In this document: positions 27,200 to 35,018 of the stretch, one piece after another
How the letters are laid out: every line of letters starts with the position of its first letter
How positions within the stretch are numbered: position 1 is the first letter of the stretch
Assembly: GCF_900177705.1 (NCBI RefSeq)
Contig: NZ_FXBA01000005.1
Location: forward strand, 124,001 to 188,000
Direction: 5' to 3'
Length of the DNA: 64,000 nucleotides
Origin: Fibrobacter sp. UWB15
GTDB taxonomy: Bacteria > Fibrobacterota > Fibrobacteria > Fibrobacterales > Fibrobacteraceae
Made by a program: the position numbers and the translations under genes
The notes under the pieces: model-generated
Seen by the model: only the letters and a program-made list of their open reading frames with translations
What the model was told of the DNA's origin: nothing
Databases searched by the model: none

Positions 27200-28022
27200 T
27201 TTTGCTCTCCTTTATGCTTTTGGTAAGCGGGAATAATTGTAAATTCAAACGGTAAACCTGTTCGATGCCTTTGTCTTCGGCGGCAATTGCGATAATCTGT
27301 CGGCGGCAATCGTCCAGCGCCTTGACAATGCGGTCATAGCTCTCGCGAGACACTCCCATGGTGACGCCGCTGAAGTTGCGTTCGGTTGCTGGCAACTCAA
27401 GAGCCGGAGCGGCAAGCTGTGCCATCTGGCGGTGCATTCCGCGGAGTGCAAGCCTGGTTGCATCAGGGGTGCCGCTCACAGACGTTTCGGACTGCTTGAA
27501 AGCGCCGTCCTTTTCTTTCTTGAGAAGCCCGGTCCTAGTCAAAAAATCAAGCGATTCGCGGACTTCCTGAGCCGATGTTTCGGCGTAGCACATCTTGGCC
27601 ATCTCGCCCGGGGTAGCGCCGGGCATCAGCGGGGCAAGTTCACGCATCATGGGGTTACGCCAAGTGTCGTAATAGGCGAACAAGTCCCCTTCCAACACGC
27701 GCACCTTATGCACCTTCGCAATCGCGAGCATGTCGCGGTAGGCAGCCTTCTTGGTTTCTTCGTTTGCGGCCTGGCCGAACTTGACCATCGCGCGGAAATA
27801 GTCGAGCTCAAACCCTGTGAGTCCGATTGCCGCGGCAACGCGTTCCACGCCAATCTTGCTGAGCTTGCTCTTTCCGTCGCACACCACCTTCATATAAGAA
27901 GAAGAGGTGAAGCCTGCGACTTTCGAGAATTCGCGCCACGAGAAAGCGGAAATGCGTTTACGCTCCTCGTAGTAGTCCAGCAGATACTGGCGAAAGTCTG
28001 AATATTCGATAATCGGTTTCAT
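27186..28022 (-). CDS. TIGR02147-family regulator-like protein
   Basis: The 278 residues match the TIGR02147 family, known almost only from Fibrobacter. They open with IIEYSDFRQYLLDYYEERK, followed by a helix-turn-helix-like FSWREFSKVAGFTSSSYMKV and the conserved GLTGFELDYFRAMVKFGQA region. The family is presumed to be DNA binding and is often beside envelope lipoprotein genes, as here. The ATG at 28022 is chosen over an upstream start at 28091, because a consensus promoter overlaps the upstream stretch. It is cotranscribed with the downstream lipoprotein gene. Confidence 0.85.
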   Translation of the reverse strand: MKPIIEYSDFRQYLLDYYEERKRISAFSWREFSKVAGFTSSSYMKVVCDGKSKLSKIGVERVAAAIGLTGFELDYFRAMVKFGQAANEETKKAAYRDMLAIAKVHKVRVLEGDLFAYYDTWRNPMMRELAPLMPGATPGEMAKMCYAETSAQEVRESLDFLTRTGLLKKEKDGAFKQSETSVSGTPDATRLALRGMHRQMAQLAAPALELPATERNFSGVTMGVSRESYDRIVKALDDCRRQIIAIAAEDKGIEQVYRLNLQLFPLTKSIKESKNEKA

Positions 28023-28046
28023 TGTTTTCCATCCTGTTATGCCAAG

Positions 28047-28075
28047 AATATATCTCTTTTTTATCCCCTTGTCAA
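28047..28075 (-). promoter_or_regulatory. Consensus sigma-70 promoter of the TIGR02147-lipoprotein operon
   Basis: TTGACA, exactly 17 bases, then TATATT on the minus strand, about 25 bases before the ATG at 28022. The AT-rich stretch further upstream (28080-28180) holds two TATGCAACA words (28083 and 28153 regions) that may be binding sites. Confidence 0.8.
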
Positions 28076-28201
28076 TAGTTTTATGCAACAAAAGTTGAGT
28101 TTTTTATAAAAAATCACAATATTTTGCAATTCTTTATAGAAAATATTTCTATATGCAACACTGTGTTCAATATAGAGGGGTCCCCGAGAGAAGGACAGTT
28201 C

Positions 28202-28864
28202 TCAGACGCCGCGGCGTTCAGGATCCCAGATTATTTTATGTAACTGGACTTGAAACCGTACGTTGTTTTTGACCATGATGTTGCTGTTCAGTAACCAGTT
28301 CACGATTTCTTCGTTGGATAAATTTCCGAAAACGGGCGAAACGAATAGATGCGGCATGTCGTCTTTTTTTTCTGCTAGGCTCTTGACGACGGTTTCGGTT
28401 TCTTCGAGGTCTTCGATTGTACCTACCACAAATTTAAGGACGTCTTCGCTTCCGAGTGTTTCGAGGTTTTCCATCTTCATCTTGACGGACATTCCGCTGC
28501 TTTTGCATTTCCAGTCCATAGTGTAGAATAAACCGGGAAAATGCCATTTGCAAGGGACGGTTCCGTTGGTTTCGATGTTGACTCGGTAGCCGTTGCCGCT
28601 TAGCTGGCTGAGCAAATCCTCTACATTTTGGTGAATCAGGGGCTCTCCGCCGGTAAGCGTTACGTGGGTTATGCCGCTGAATTTTTTAACGGCGTCTAAA
28701 ACCTGCGTGACGTTCATTTGTTTGTAGTCGCCTCCTTCAACGGCGTACATCGAATCGCAATAGCTACAGCGCAAGTTGCAACCGTGAAGTCTTATGAATA
28801 CTGCAGGAAGCCCTGTTCGTAGGCCTTCGCCTTCGATGCTTCTAAAAATTTCGCAGACTTTCAT
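28202..28864 (-). CDS. queE: 7-carboxy-7-deazaguanine synthase
   Basis: This radical-SAM enzyme of the queuosine/preQ1 pathway converts 6-carboxytetrahydropterin to 7-carboxy-7-deazaguanine. The 220-residue protein has the N-terminal EIFRSIEGEGLRTGLPAVFI and the cluster-binding Cys29, Cys33 and Cys36 in CNLRCSYC. HVTLTGGEPL supplies the SAM-contacting GGE. It starts three bases after the queD stop and is the third gene of queC-queD-queE. Confidence 0.95.
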   Translation of the reverse strand: MKVCEIFRSIEGEGLRTGLPAVFIRLHGCNLRCSYCDSMYAVEGGDYKQMNVTQVLDAVKKFSGITHVTLTGGEPLIHQNVEDLLSQLSGNGYRVNIETNGTVPCKWHFPGLFYTMDWKCKSSGMSVKMKMENLETLGSEDVLKFVVGTIEDLEETETVVKSLAEKKDDMPHLFVSPVFGNLSNEEIVNWLLNSNIMVKNNVRFQVQLHKIIWDPERRGV

Positions 28865-28867
28865 GGA

Positions 28868-29197
28868 CTAGACCTCGTATTCTACGAGATTGCCTTCGCT
28901 TTCCTGGATCTGCACCTTGTAGCAGTGGGGGACTTGTTCGCAAATCCAACGGGCCATGTTTTCGGCGGTGGGGTTAGCGTCCATCACGTCGTTTAAGAAC
29001 TGGTGATCCAGCTTGCCGTGAACGAGTTCCTTGATGCGTGAAAAATCGACGACCATGCCGTTTTCGTCGAGCGTTTCGGACTGGCAGAACACCGTAATAA
29101 TCCAGTTGTGGCCATGCAGGCCGCGGCATTTGCTTTCGTAGGGGAGCGAAAGTTTGTGCGCTCCCGAAATTTCCATGCGTTTGATGACCCTGTACAT
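28868..29197 (-). CDS. queD: 6-carboxy-5,6,7,8-tetrahydropterin synthase
   Basis: QueD converts dihydroneopterin triphosphate to 6-carboxytetrahydropterin. At about 109 residues it has the zinc-binding His residues (SGAHKL and LHGHNW), the catalytic Cys in SKCRGLHGH, and LDHQFLNDV. The ATG at 29197 has GGAG six bases before it and is preferred; an ATG at 29209 overlaps the queC stop and is the alternative. Confidence 0.93.
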   Translation of the reverse strand: MYRVIKRMEISGAHKLSLPYESKCRGLHGHNWIITVFCQSETLDENGMVVDFSRIKELVHGKLDHQFLNDVMDANPTAENMARWICEQVPHCYKVQIQESEGNLVEYEV

Positions 29198-29198
29198 A

Positions 29199-29852
29199 TT
29201 ACGCTCCATATTCCGTGGTGTCTTCGATGCCCGCTTCGACGAGGGCTTCTTTTCGTTCGAGGCAGGTGCCGCATTTGCCGCAATGGATTTTTCCGCCCTT
29301 GTAGCAAGACCAGGTTTGGCTGTAATCGATGCCGAGGGCTTTCCCCTTGCGGGCGATGTCTGCTTTAGAAATATTGGTGTAAGGGGCGTCTATAGTAATG
29401 CTTGCGTAAGTGCCTGCCGCAATGGCCGCCGACATATTCTTGACGAATTCTTCGCGACAGTCTGGGTAAATGGCGTGGTCGCCAAAGTGATTTGCCATCA
29501 TGACCTTGGTGAGGTCGCGACTTTCGGCAAGGCCTGCGGCTACGGAAAGCATGATTCCGTTACGGAAGGGGACTACAGTCGATTTCATGTTTTCGCTGTC
29601 GTAACTTCCTTCGGGAATTGCATCTGCGCCTTCTAAAAGCGATGACTTGAAATAGTCATGCATGAACTTGAGGGGAATCGTCAGGTGCGGAATCCCGAGC
29701 TTTTCGCAGTGGTACTTGGCAAAGGGAATTTCCTGGTCGTTATGGTTGCTGCCATAATCGAACGAAACAGCGAGCGCGATTTCGTCGGCGCGTTCGTAAA
29801 GGAGGGTGGTACTGTCCATTCCGCCGGAGAGTACCAGCAAGGCGTTTTTCAT
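29199..29852 (-). CDS. queC: 7-cyano-7-deazaguanine synthase
   Basis: This ATP- and ammonia-dependent enzyme makes preQ0 from carboxydeazaguanine. The 217 residues include the PP-loop SGGMDS (residues 9-14) and a C-terminal zinc knuckle (CYKGGKIHCGKCGTC). It is the first gene of the operon and its ribosome site lies inside a predicted preQ1 riboswitch. QueF, Tgt and QueA are not in the window. Confidence 0.96.
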   Translation of the reverse strand: MKNALLVLSGGMDSTTLLYERADEIALAVSFDYGSNHNDQEIPFAKYHCEKLGIPHLTIPLKFMHDYFKSSLLEGADAIPEGSYDSENMKSTVVPFRNGIMLSVAAGLAESRDLTKVMMANHFGDHAIYPDCREEFVKNMSAAIAAGTYASITIDAPYTNISKADIARKGKALGIDYSQTWSCYKGGKIHCGKCGTCLERKEALVEAGIEDTTEYGA

Positions 29853-29857
29853 GGGGG

Positions 29858-29899
29858 CTCCTAGTTTTGTTTATAGTCAGGATGGATTTCGAACTGACT
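29858..29899 (-). ncRNA. PreQ1-I-like riboswitch before queC
   Basis: On the minus strand, AGTCAG pairs with CTGACT around a 13-base loop that starts TTC. An A-rich tail ATAAACAAAACTAGGAG follows and ends in the queC Shine-Dalgarno GGAG. The loop TCC can pair with the tail GGA, giving the H-type pseudoknot of preQ1-I aptamers. The tail closely resembles known members (AACAAAACAAGG). Ligand binding would hide GGAG and reduce translation of queC. Confidence 0.8.
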
Positions 29900-29905
29900 G
29901 GCCCA

Positions 29906-29911
29906 AATATA
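29906..29911 (-). promoter_or_regulatory. queC -10 element
   Basis: TATATT inside GTTTCTATATTTGGGCC on the minus strand. Transcription would begin almost at the first base of the riboswitch stem. The -35 region is weak. Confidence 0.55.
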
Positions 29912-29919
29912 GAAACTTT

Positions 29920-31227
29920 TTATTGCTCGAACGGAACTAAAGAAACGCAGTTCCGCTTTTTCTTGGACATGTAGAGCGCCTTGTCGGCAAACGAGAGCAT
30001 GTCCGAAACGGTTCCATCTCCGAATGTTCCGCCAAAGCTCATGGTTAACTTTACATCCGGGTAATCTTGCAGTTTGATTTTTTCTGCCTTGGCACGCATC
30101 TGTTCAAGTCTGGTTCTCAGCACTTCGTGGCTGATTCCCTTGAACGTGATCAAGAATTCATCACCACCGTAACGTACCACGCGGTCCAAGTTTCGAACAG
30201 ATGTACTCAGTATCGATGCCACGGCGGCAAGGGCTGCATCACCGCACTGGTGGCCGTAATTGTCATTCACATCTTTGAAGAAGTCGATGTCCGCCATGAC
30301 AACCGCTTGACAATTTTGTGACGCTAGTTTGTCGTCAAAATACTTACGGTTCATCACTTGAGTCAATGAATCCTTGTAGATTTTATCGTTTATTTCCGTG
30401 ATTTCGTTAGTTTTGTCGGTGAAGCCGAATACGGTTGTTTCTTCGCTGGTTCGTACCACCTTCATTTCAACATAATGACCGAGCTCGTTGTGGAATATTT
30501 TTGACAGGCTACTGCCAACTTGCAAGTATTCTTTAATGTACGACTCGTTAGCCACATTTCGGATACTATCCTGATCCTCTTTGAGAACCGCCGTATTGAG
30601 AAGTCTTTCGACAAGAATTTTGAAAGTCGGCGGTTCTTTCGTGAGGCCAATTGCGTTTTTGATTCGATCGCTTGTGCGGAAAATTTCCACCTTGTCCGTT
30701 ACAAAATCAACACTGGCAACGGAGGCGTATCCGTTCATGAGCGCATTGATCATGTTTTGCTGTTTGCGGTTCTGCTCCAAGAGTTCTTTCTCTTGTTCCA
30801 GCTTTGTCATTTGCGCGTTCACGTTTTCGACAAGGTACAGGACTCGACGTAGAGGCTTTTCGTTGCCAATGCGGACAAAAATCGCCTTGCTCCAACCGTG
30901 AATCTTTCCGTGGAAAATTTCTGAAATAACGTTTGTGTCTTTCAGGCGTTCCTGCAATGTGGAAAGAATCGTAAAATTCTTGATGGTTTCAACACTTTCC
31001 GGACATGCAAGATTTACCATGATATTGGTAAGACTTTCTTGTAGGGTATTGCCGCATTTCATGAACTTATCGATGAATTCGTTAGTCTTGATGGGGAACG
31101 CGGTTTTATCCTCTAGATCAAGAACGTGCATCGAAATGTACAGTTCAGTTGTGGCGTAAGTTATCGCCGTGAAAAACTCCGCAGAGTTTACAGGATAGTC
31201 TGCTATAAATTTTGGGCAATTGTCCAT
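29920..31227 (-). CDS. Cytosolic GGDEF diguanylate cyclase with N-terminal sensory region
   Basis: The 435-residue protein has no membrane span. The N-terminal 290 residues look like one or two PAS-type segments joined by a coiled coil (about residues 140-165, rich in Glu, Lys and Gln). The GGDEF domain has an intact YGGDEF with GGDEF at residues 354-358. An RNLD inhibitory site at 345-348, the correct five residues before it, means the enzyme should make cyclic di-GMP and be product inhibited. It contrasts with the first GGDEF protein, which lacks this site. Confidence 0.9.
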   Translation of the reverse strand: MDNCPKFIADYPVNSAEFFTAITYATTELYISMHVLDLEDKTAFPIKTNEFIDKFMKCGNTLQESLTNIMVNLACPESVETIKNFTILSTLQERLKDTNVISEIFHGKIHGWSKAIFVRIGNEKPLRRVLYLVENVNAQMTKLEQEKELLEQNRKQQNMINALMNGYASVASVDFVTDKVEIFRTSDRIKNAIGLTKEPPTFKILVERLLNTAVLKEDQDSIRNVANESYIKEYLQVGSSLSKIFHNELGHYVEMKVVRTSEETTVFGFTDKTNEITEINDKIYKDSLTQVMNRKYFDDKLASQNCQAVVMADIDFFKDVNDNYGHQCGDAALAAVASILSTSVRNLDRVVRYGGDEFLITFKGISHEVLRTRLEQMRAKAEKIKLQDYPDVKLTMSFGGTFGDGTVSDMLSFADKALYMSKKKRNCVSLVPFEQ

Positions 31228-31250
31228 AACGCTTCCCGAAAATAATCGTT

Positions 31251-31739
31251 TTAAACTTCAATATAGTGCGGGATGATGTCCTCGTAGCTCCCGTTTTTGA
31301 GCAAAAATCCCTTGGGGATCACGCCGAGCTGCGTAAAACCGAGTTTTTTGTACAGTTTTAAGGCTGATGTGTTTGTCGCGACAACCGCATTGAACTGCAA
31401 AATCCTGAAACCGATTTCTTTAGCTTTTGCGAGGCAATCCTTCACGAGAAATTCGCCGATATGCTGGCCACGCTTGTTCTTCTTGACCGCATAGCTTGCA
31501 TTCGAAATATGCCCGCAGCGCCCGACATTGTTCGGGTGGAGAATGTACAGCCCGACCACTTCGCCGGAATCTGCATCGATAGCGATTCCCGTGAACGACT
31601 GCGACTTGAAAAAGGCGTCACCCGTCTGCGGGTCAAGCGCATCTTTCTGAGGGAACGCGATTCCGTCTTCGACGATGTCGTTCCAGATTTCAATCGCGTC
31701 GTTGATATACTTTGTACTGTATCCTTCAATTTTAATCAT
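31251..31739 (-). CDS. GNAT-family N-acetyltransferase
   Basis: The 162-residue protein has the acetyl-CoA-binding motif A as KNKRGQHIGEFLVKDCL, followed by FNAVVATNTSALKLYKKLGF, the usual C-terminal strand-helix of GNAT enzymes. The acceptor is unknown. It lies 23 bp downstream of the LysR gene on the same strand, so it may be cotranscribed with it. Confidence 0.85.
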   Translation of the reverse strand: MIKIEGYSTKYINDAIEIWNDIVEDGIAFPQKDALDPQTGDAFFKSQSFTGIAIDADSGEVVGLYILHPNNVGRCGHISNASYAVKKNKRGQHIGEFLVKDCLAKAKEIGFRILQFNAVVATNTSALKLYKKLGFTQLGVIPKGFLLKNGSYEDIIPHYIEV

Positions 31740-31762
31740 GAGAATAATCCTCTAATTTCTTT

Positions 31763-32644
31763 TTATTCCCCCAGCACGTGCCGGAGCGTGTCGAGGAAAA
31801 GTTCGCCCGCCCGCGTGAACTGCTGGCCCCGCCGCCAAATGATGTACATGTTGGTGGTGAGTTCGGGCATGAGCGGCCTGAAGCACAGACGCGAACTGCG
31901 GCTCGTATCCACCAGGCCGTCGAAAGTGAGCAGGTAGCCCGTGCCCTCTTTGGCAAGCACCGAACCGTTGTACGAAAGATCCAGCCCCACAATCACGTTC
32001 AGCTTCGAAATATCGTCGCCGAACCATTTAGGCAAATCCGCCACCATAGCCTGGCGCGACGCCAGCAGCGGCTTGTCGAGCAAGTCCTTCGGCTCGATGA
32101 AATCCCGCCTGGTCAAAGGGTCGTCACGACGCATCACCACGCCCCAGCGGTCCACCGAACGCACCGCAAGGCAGTTGTACTTTTCCAAATCGACGTTATC
32201 TACAACCACCGCGAAATCAAAAATGCCCTTGTCCAGCTTTTCCAGGGCGCGCTCGCTGTCGCCCGAATATAAGTTGTACTTAATCTTCGGATAGTCGTCC
32301 CGGAGAATTGCGATGCACTTCGAAAGAAAGTTCACGTTCCGCGATTCCGCGCAGGCAATGGCGATTTCACCCACCACCTCGTCTTCCTTCAGCGACTTGA
32401 AATCCTGCACCGTCCTGTCGGCCATCGAAAGGATATCCTCCGCACGCTCCCGCAAGAGTTCACCCGCAGGCGTCAGCCGAATCGCATAGTTCGTGCGCTC
32501 GAAAAGCTTCTCGCCCAGTTCCTCCTCCAACTCCTTGAGCTGGCGACTCACCGTCGGCTGCGTCACGCAAAGATTATCCGCCGCGCGCGAGACATTCCCC
32601 AACCGCGCTGCCTCCAGAAAATACCGCAAAACTCGAAGTTCCAT
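31763..32644 (-). CDS. LysR-family transcriptional regulator
   Basis: The 293-residue protein has an N-terminal winged helix (RVLRYFLEAARLGNVSRAAD and VTQPTVSRQLKELEEELGEK) and a C-terminal periplasmic-binding-fold effector domain. It resembles regulators that sit next to flavodoxin/hydrolase gene sets in gut bacteria. The target genes are not shown by the sequence. It faces away from the repeat-rich spacer. Confidence 0.92.
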   Translation of the reverse strand: MELRVLRYFLEAARLGNVSRAADNLCVTQPTVSRQLKELEEELGEKLFERTNYAIRLTPAGELLRERAEDILSMADRTVQDFKSLKEDEVVGEIAIACAESRNVNFLSKCIAILRDDYPKIKYNLYSGDSERALEKLDKGIFDFAVVVDNVDLEKYNCLAVRSVDRWGVVMRRDDPLTRRDFIEPKDLLDKPLLASRQAMVADLPKWFGDDISKLNVIVGLDLSYNGSVLAKEGTGYLLTFDGLVDTSRSSRLCFRPLMPELTTNMYIIWRRGQQFTRAGELFLDTLRHVLGE

Positions 32645-33211
32645 ACCCGAAAACTAATAAAATTCAAGCCCCGCAGGTATAAAATCGTAAAAATAAAGCC
32701 CAAAAGGAATAACTGATTGATTTGATGGTGGGGGAAGAATCCCCCTGCTTGCAGCCTTGCCCTGTTGTCACCCTGGAGCCATGAGCGTGTCATCCTGAGC
32801 GAAGAGCCGCAGGCTCGTAGTCGAAGGATCTAGACCGAACTAGGGCAAGTCTTCCAGCACCCCCTCGCCTAAGGGGCTCCGCCCCCTAAAACCCCCGGGC
32901 TTTTGTCATTCCCGCTCCATTTGTCACCCCGGCCACTGTGCCGGGGTCACCGTTTTTTTTCGTCATTGCGCAAGCGCATGACCGCTTCGGCTCGGCAGTA
33001 GAACTCGCAAGTGGTTCTGCTGCTCTTGCCTCGCACGTCATTCCGGGCTTGATACACGTCATTGCGAGGGTTCGTAGAACCCGTGGCAATCCATCTCTCG
33101 CATATTTATATATATTTCCCACTGACATAGCCCCATTCCTCACGGTTTGGGGCGCGAGTTTAACGTTGAGTTAGCTCTTATTCTCGAAACCGAAAATCTG
33201 GTAAATTTTCA
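32645..33211. repeat. Spacer made of dispersed GTCATNNCG-type repeats, no supported gene
   Basis: In about 570 bases I see no convincing gene. The stretch holds a run of short repeats starting with GTCAT or GTCACC: near 32771, 32790 (GTCATCCTGAGCGAAG), 32906, 32924, 32962, 33038 and 33057. Several enclose small palindromes such as CCCCGGCCACTGTGCCGGGG (32932-32951) and GAGCCGCAGGCTC (32805-32817). This looks like accumulated intergenic repeat units between the LysR gene and the restriction locus. Confidence 0.6.
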
Positions 33212-33430
33212 ATGTATCACGAGAGTAAGGCGAACACTCACGTCCAGCAATGGGCGTGGGTCGTTTGTACTTATTGTGGTACAGGTTTACCAGAGCCTCG
33301 GTTTCAGTATGTGCATTCGACGCCACGCTTTTTCTTTTTTGCGAACGCGTGGTTGCCGGGCGAGATAAAGGTCATTGAGCTTGCCGAAATGACCGCGGAA
33401 TTTTGCTTGCAGTTGAATGCACCAGTATAA
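33212..33430 (+). CDS. Small hypothetical protein before hsdM (doubtful)
   Basis: A 72-codon frame with a single CTYCG knuckle and an aromatic run (TPRFFFF), ending 21 bases before hsdM. There is no clear ribosome-binding site and no recognised family. It is listed only because the 240 bases between the repeats and hsdM hold nothing else. Confidence 0.25.
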   Translation: MYHESKANTHVQQWAWVVCTYCGTGLPEPRFQYVHSTPRFFFFANAWLPGEIKVIELAEMTAEFCLQLNAPV

Positions 33431-33451
33431 GGGCTAGCAAATGAGGCCCTT

Positions 33452-34897
33452 ATGTTTGAGCAGACTTTTAACAATATCGATGACATCCTCTGGAAAGAGG
33501 GTGGTTGCAGCAACGAACTGGATTACGTGGAGCAGACCTCGTGGGTCCTGTTCCTCAAGTACTTGGACAACCTCGAAGCCGAGCGCGAAGAAGAAGCCGA
33601 ACTCAAGGGCGAAACCTACGAACGGATTATCGAAAAGAAGTTCCGCTGGAACACCTGGGCCGCCCCGAAAACAAAGAATGGCGAACCTGACCACGCCAAG
33701 GCTCTCACCGGCGACGACCTCACGGATTTCGTGAACAACAAGCTGTTCCCTTACCTCAAAAAGTTTAAGGAAACCGCCACCACGCCGCAATCGCTGGAAT
33801 ACAAGATTGGCGAAATCTTCGGTGAACTCCGCAACAAAATAACGAGCGGCTACAACCTCCGCGAAATCCTGTGGTATGCCGACGCGCTGAGTTTCCAGAG
33901 TAGCGAAGACAAGCACGAGATGAGCCACCTGTACGAAGACAAAATCCGCAGGATGGGCAACGCAGGCCGTAACGGGGGCGAATACTACACGCCGCGTCCG
34001 CTTATCCGCACCATCGTCCGCATCATCGACCCGAAAATCGGCGAGACCGTGCTTGACCCGGCTTGCGGAAGTGCAGGGTTCCTTTGCGAAGCCTACGCCT
34101 ACATGAAGCAAAAAGTCAAGAGTGTTGCCGACAGGGAAACCTTGCAGAAGAAAACCTTCTATGGACAAGAGAAAAAAGGCCTTGCTTACATCATCGGCAT
34201 CATGAACATGATTTTGCACGGCGTGAACGCCCCGAACATTTTGCACACGAATACCTTGTCCGAAAACATGGCGAACGTGGAACAGAAAATGCGGAAAGAC
34301 GTCATTATCGCGAACCCGCCCTTCGGTGGCAAGGAACGCGCCGAGGTCCAGCAGAATTTTCCCATCAAGACAAGCGAAACTGCCTACCTCTTTATGCAGT
34401 ATTTTGTCAAGCTGCTCAAGGCGGGCGGCCGCGCGGGCATCGTCATCAAGAACACCTTCCTTTCGAACACCGACAACGCGTCGGTCATGTTGCGCAAGGA
34501 ACTCCTGGAAAACTGCGACCTGCACACGATTCTCGATTTGCCAAGCGGCGTGTTTACAGGAGCAGGCGTAAAGACCGTGGTGCTCTTCTTCGAAAAGGGG
34601 CGCCCCACCGAAAAAATCTGGTACTACCAGCCGGACTTTGGCCGCAACCTGGGCAAGACGAACCCGCTTACCGAAGATGACCTTGCGGAATTCGTGAAGT
34701 TGCAGAAGAAAAAGACTGACAGCGAAAAATCGTGGACCGTGAACGTCAAGGATTTGAACCCCGAAACATATGATCTCTCGGTGAAAAATCCCAACAAGAA
34801 AACCGAAGTCGAACTCCGCGACGCCAAAACCATCATCAAGGAAATGCAGAGTTTAGACGAAGAAAACAGGAAAATCCTCGCCAAATTGTCGATATGA
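33452..34897 (+). CDS. hsdM: Type I restriction-modification DNA methyltransferase subunit
   Basis: The 481-residue adenine methyltransferase subunit has an N-terminal HsdM helical domain (residues 1-130). The SAM-binding motif is VLDPACGSAGFLCEAY and the catalytic motif IV is NPPFGG, typical of N6-adenine enzymes. With HsdS it methylates the recognition site to protect the host. It is the first gene of an M-S-(two small genes)-R locus. A gap of 121 bases with dispersed repeats separates it from hsdS. Confidence 0.96.
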   Translation: MFEQTFNNIDDILWKEGGCSNELDYVEQTSWVLFLKYLDNLEAEREEEAELKGETYERIIEKKFRWNTWAAPKTKNGEPDHAKALTGDDLTDFVNNKLFPYLKKFKETATTPQSLEYKIGEIFGELRNKITSGYNLREILWYADALSFQSSEDKHEMSHLYEDKIRRMGNAGRNGGEYYTPRPLIRTIVRIIDPKIGETVLDPACGSAGFLCEAYAYMKQKVKSVADRETLQKKTFYGQEKKGLAYIIGIMNMILHGVNAPNILHTNTLSENMANVEQKMRKDVIIANPPFGGKERAEVQQNFPIKTSETAYLFMQYFVKLLKAGGRAGIVIKNTFLSNTDNASVMLRKELLENCDLHTILDLPSGVFTGAGVKTVVLFFEKGRPTEKIWYYQPDFGRNLGKTNPLTEDDLAEFVKLQKKKTDSEKSWTVNVKDLNPETYDLSVKNPNKKTEVELRDAKTIIKEMQSLDEENRKILAKLSI

Positions 34898-34902
34898 GAA
34901 CT

Positions 34903-34990
34903 TTGTCATTCTGGAGCGTAGCGATAGAATCCAAAGCGTTAAACAACGTGTCACCCTGAGTCCCGGAACAAGTCCGGGATAAACAAAGTC
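34903..34990. repeat. Dispersed repeats between hsdM and hsdS
   Basis: GTCATTCTGGAGCGTAGCGA (from 34903) and GTCACCCTGAGTCCCGGA (from about 34950), the latter followed by a small TCCCGGA/TCCGGGA palindrome. They belong to the same family as the copy inside hsdS at 35548. Confidence 0.6.
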
Positions 34991-35018
34991 GAATGGGTCT
35001 AAGCAACCGGAGAATGTT

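Noticed and set aside
32750-33110. CRISPR-like array
   Set aside because: The repeats are not identical, and spacing and orientation are irregular; no cas genes are near.
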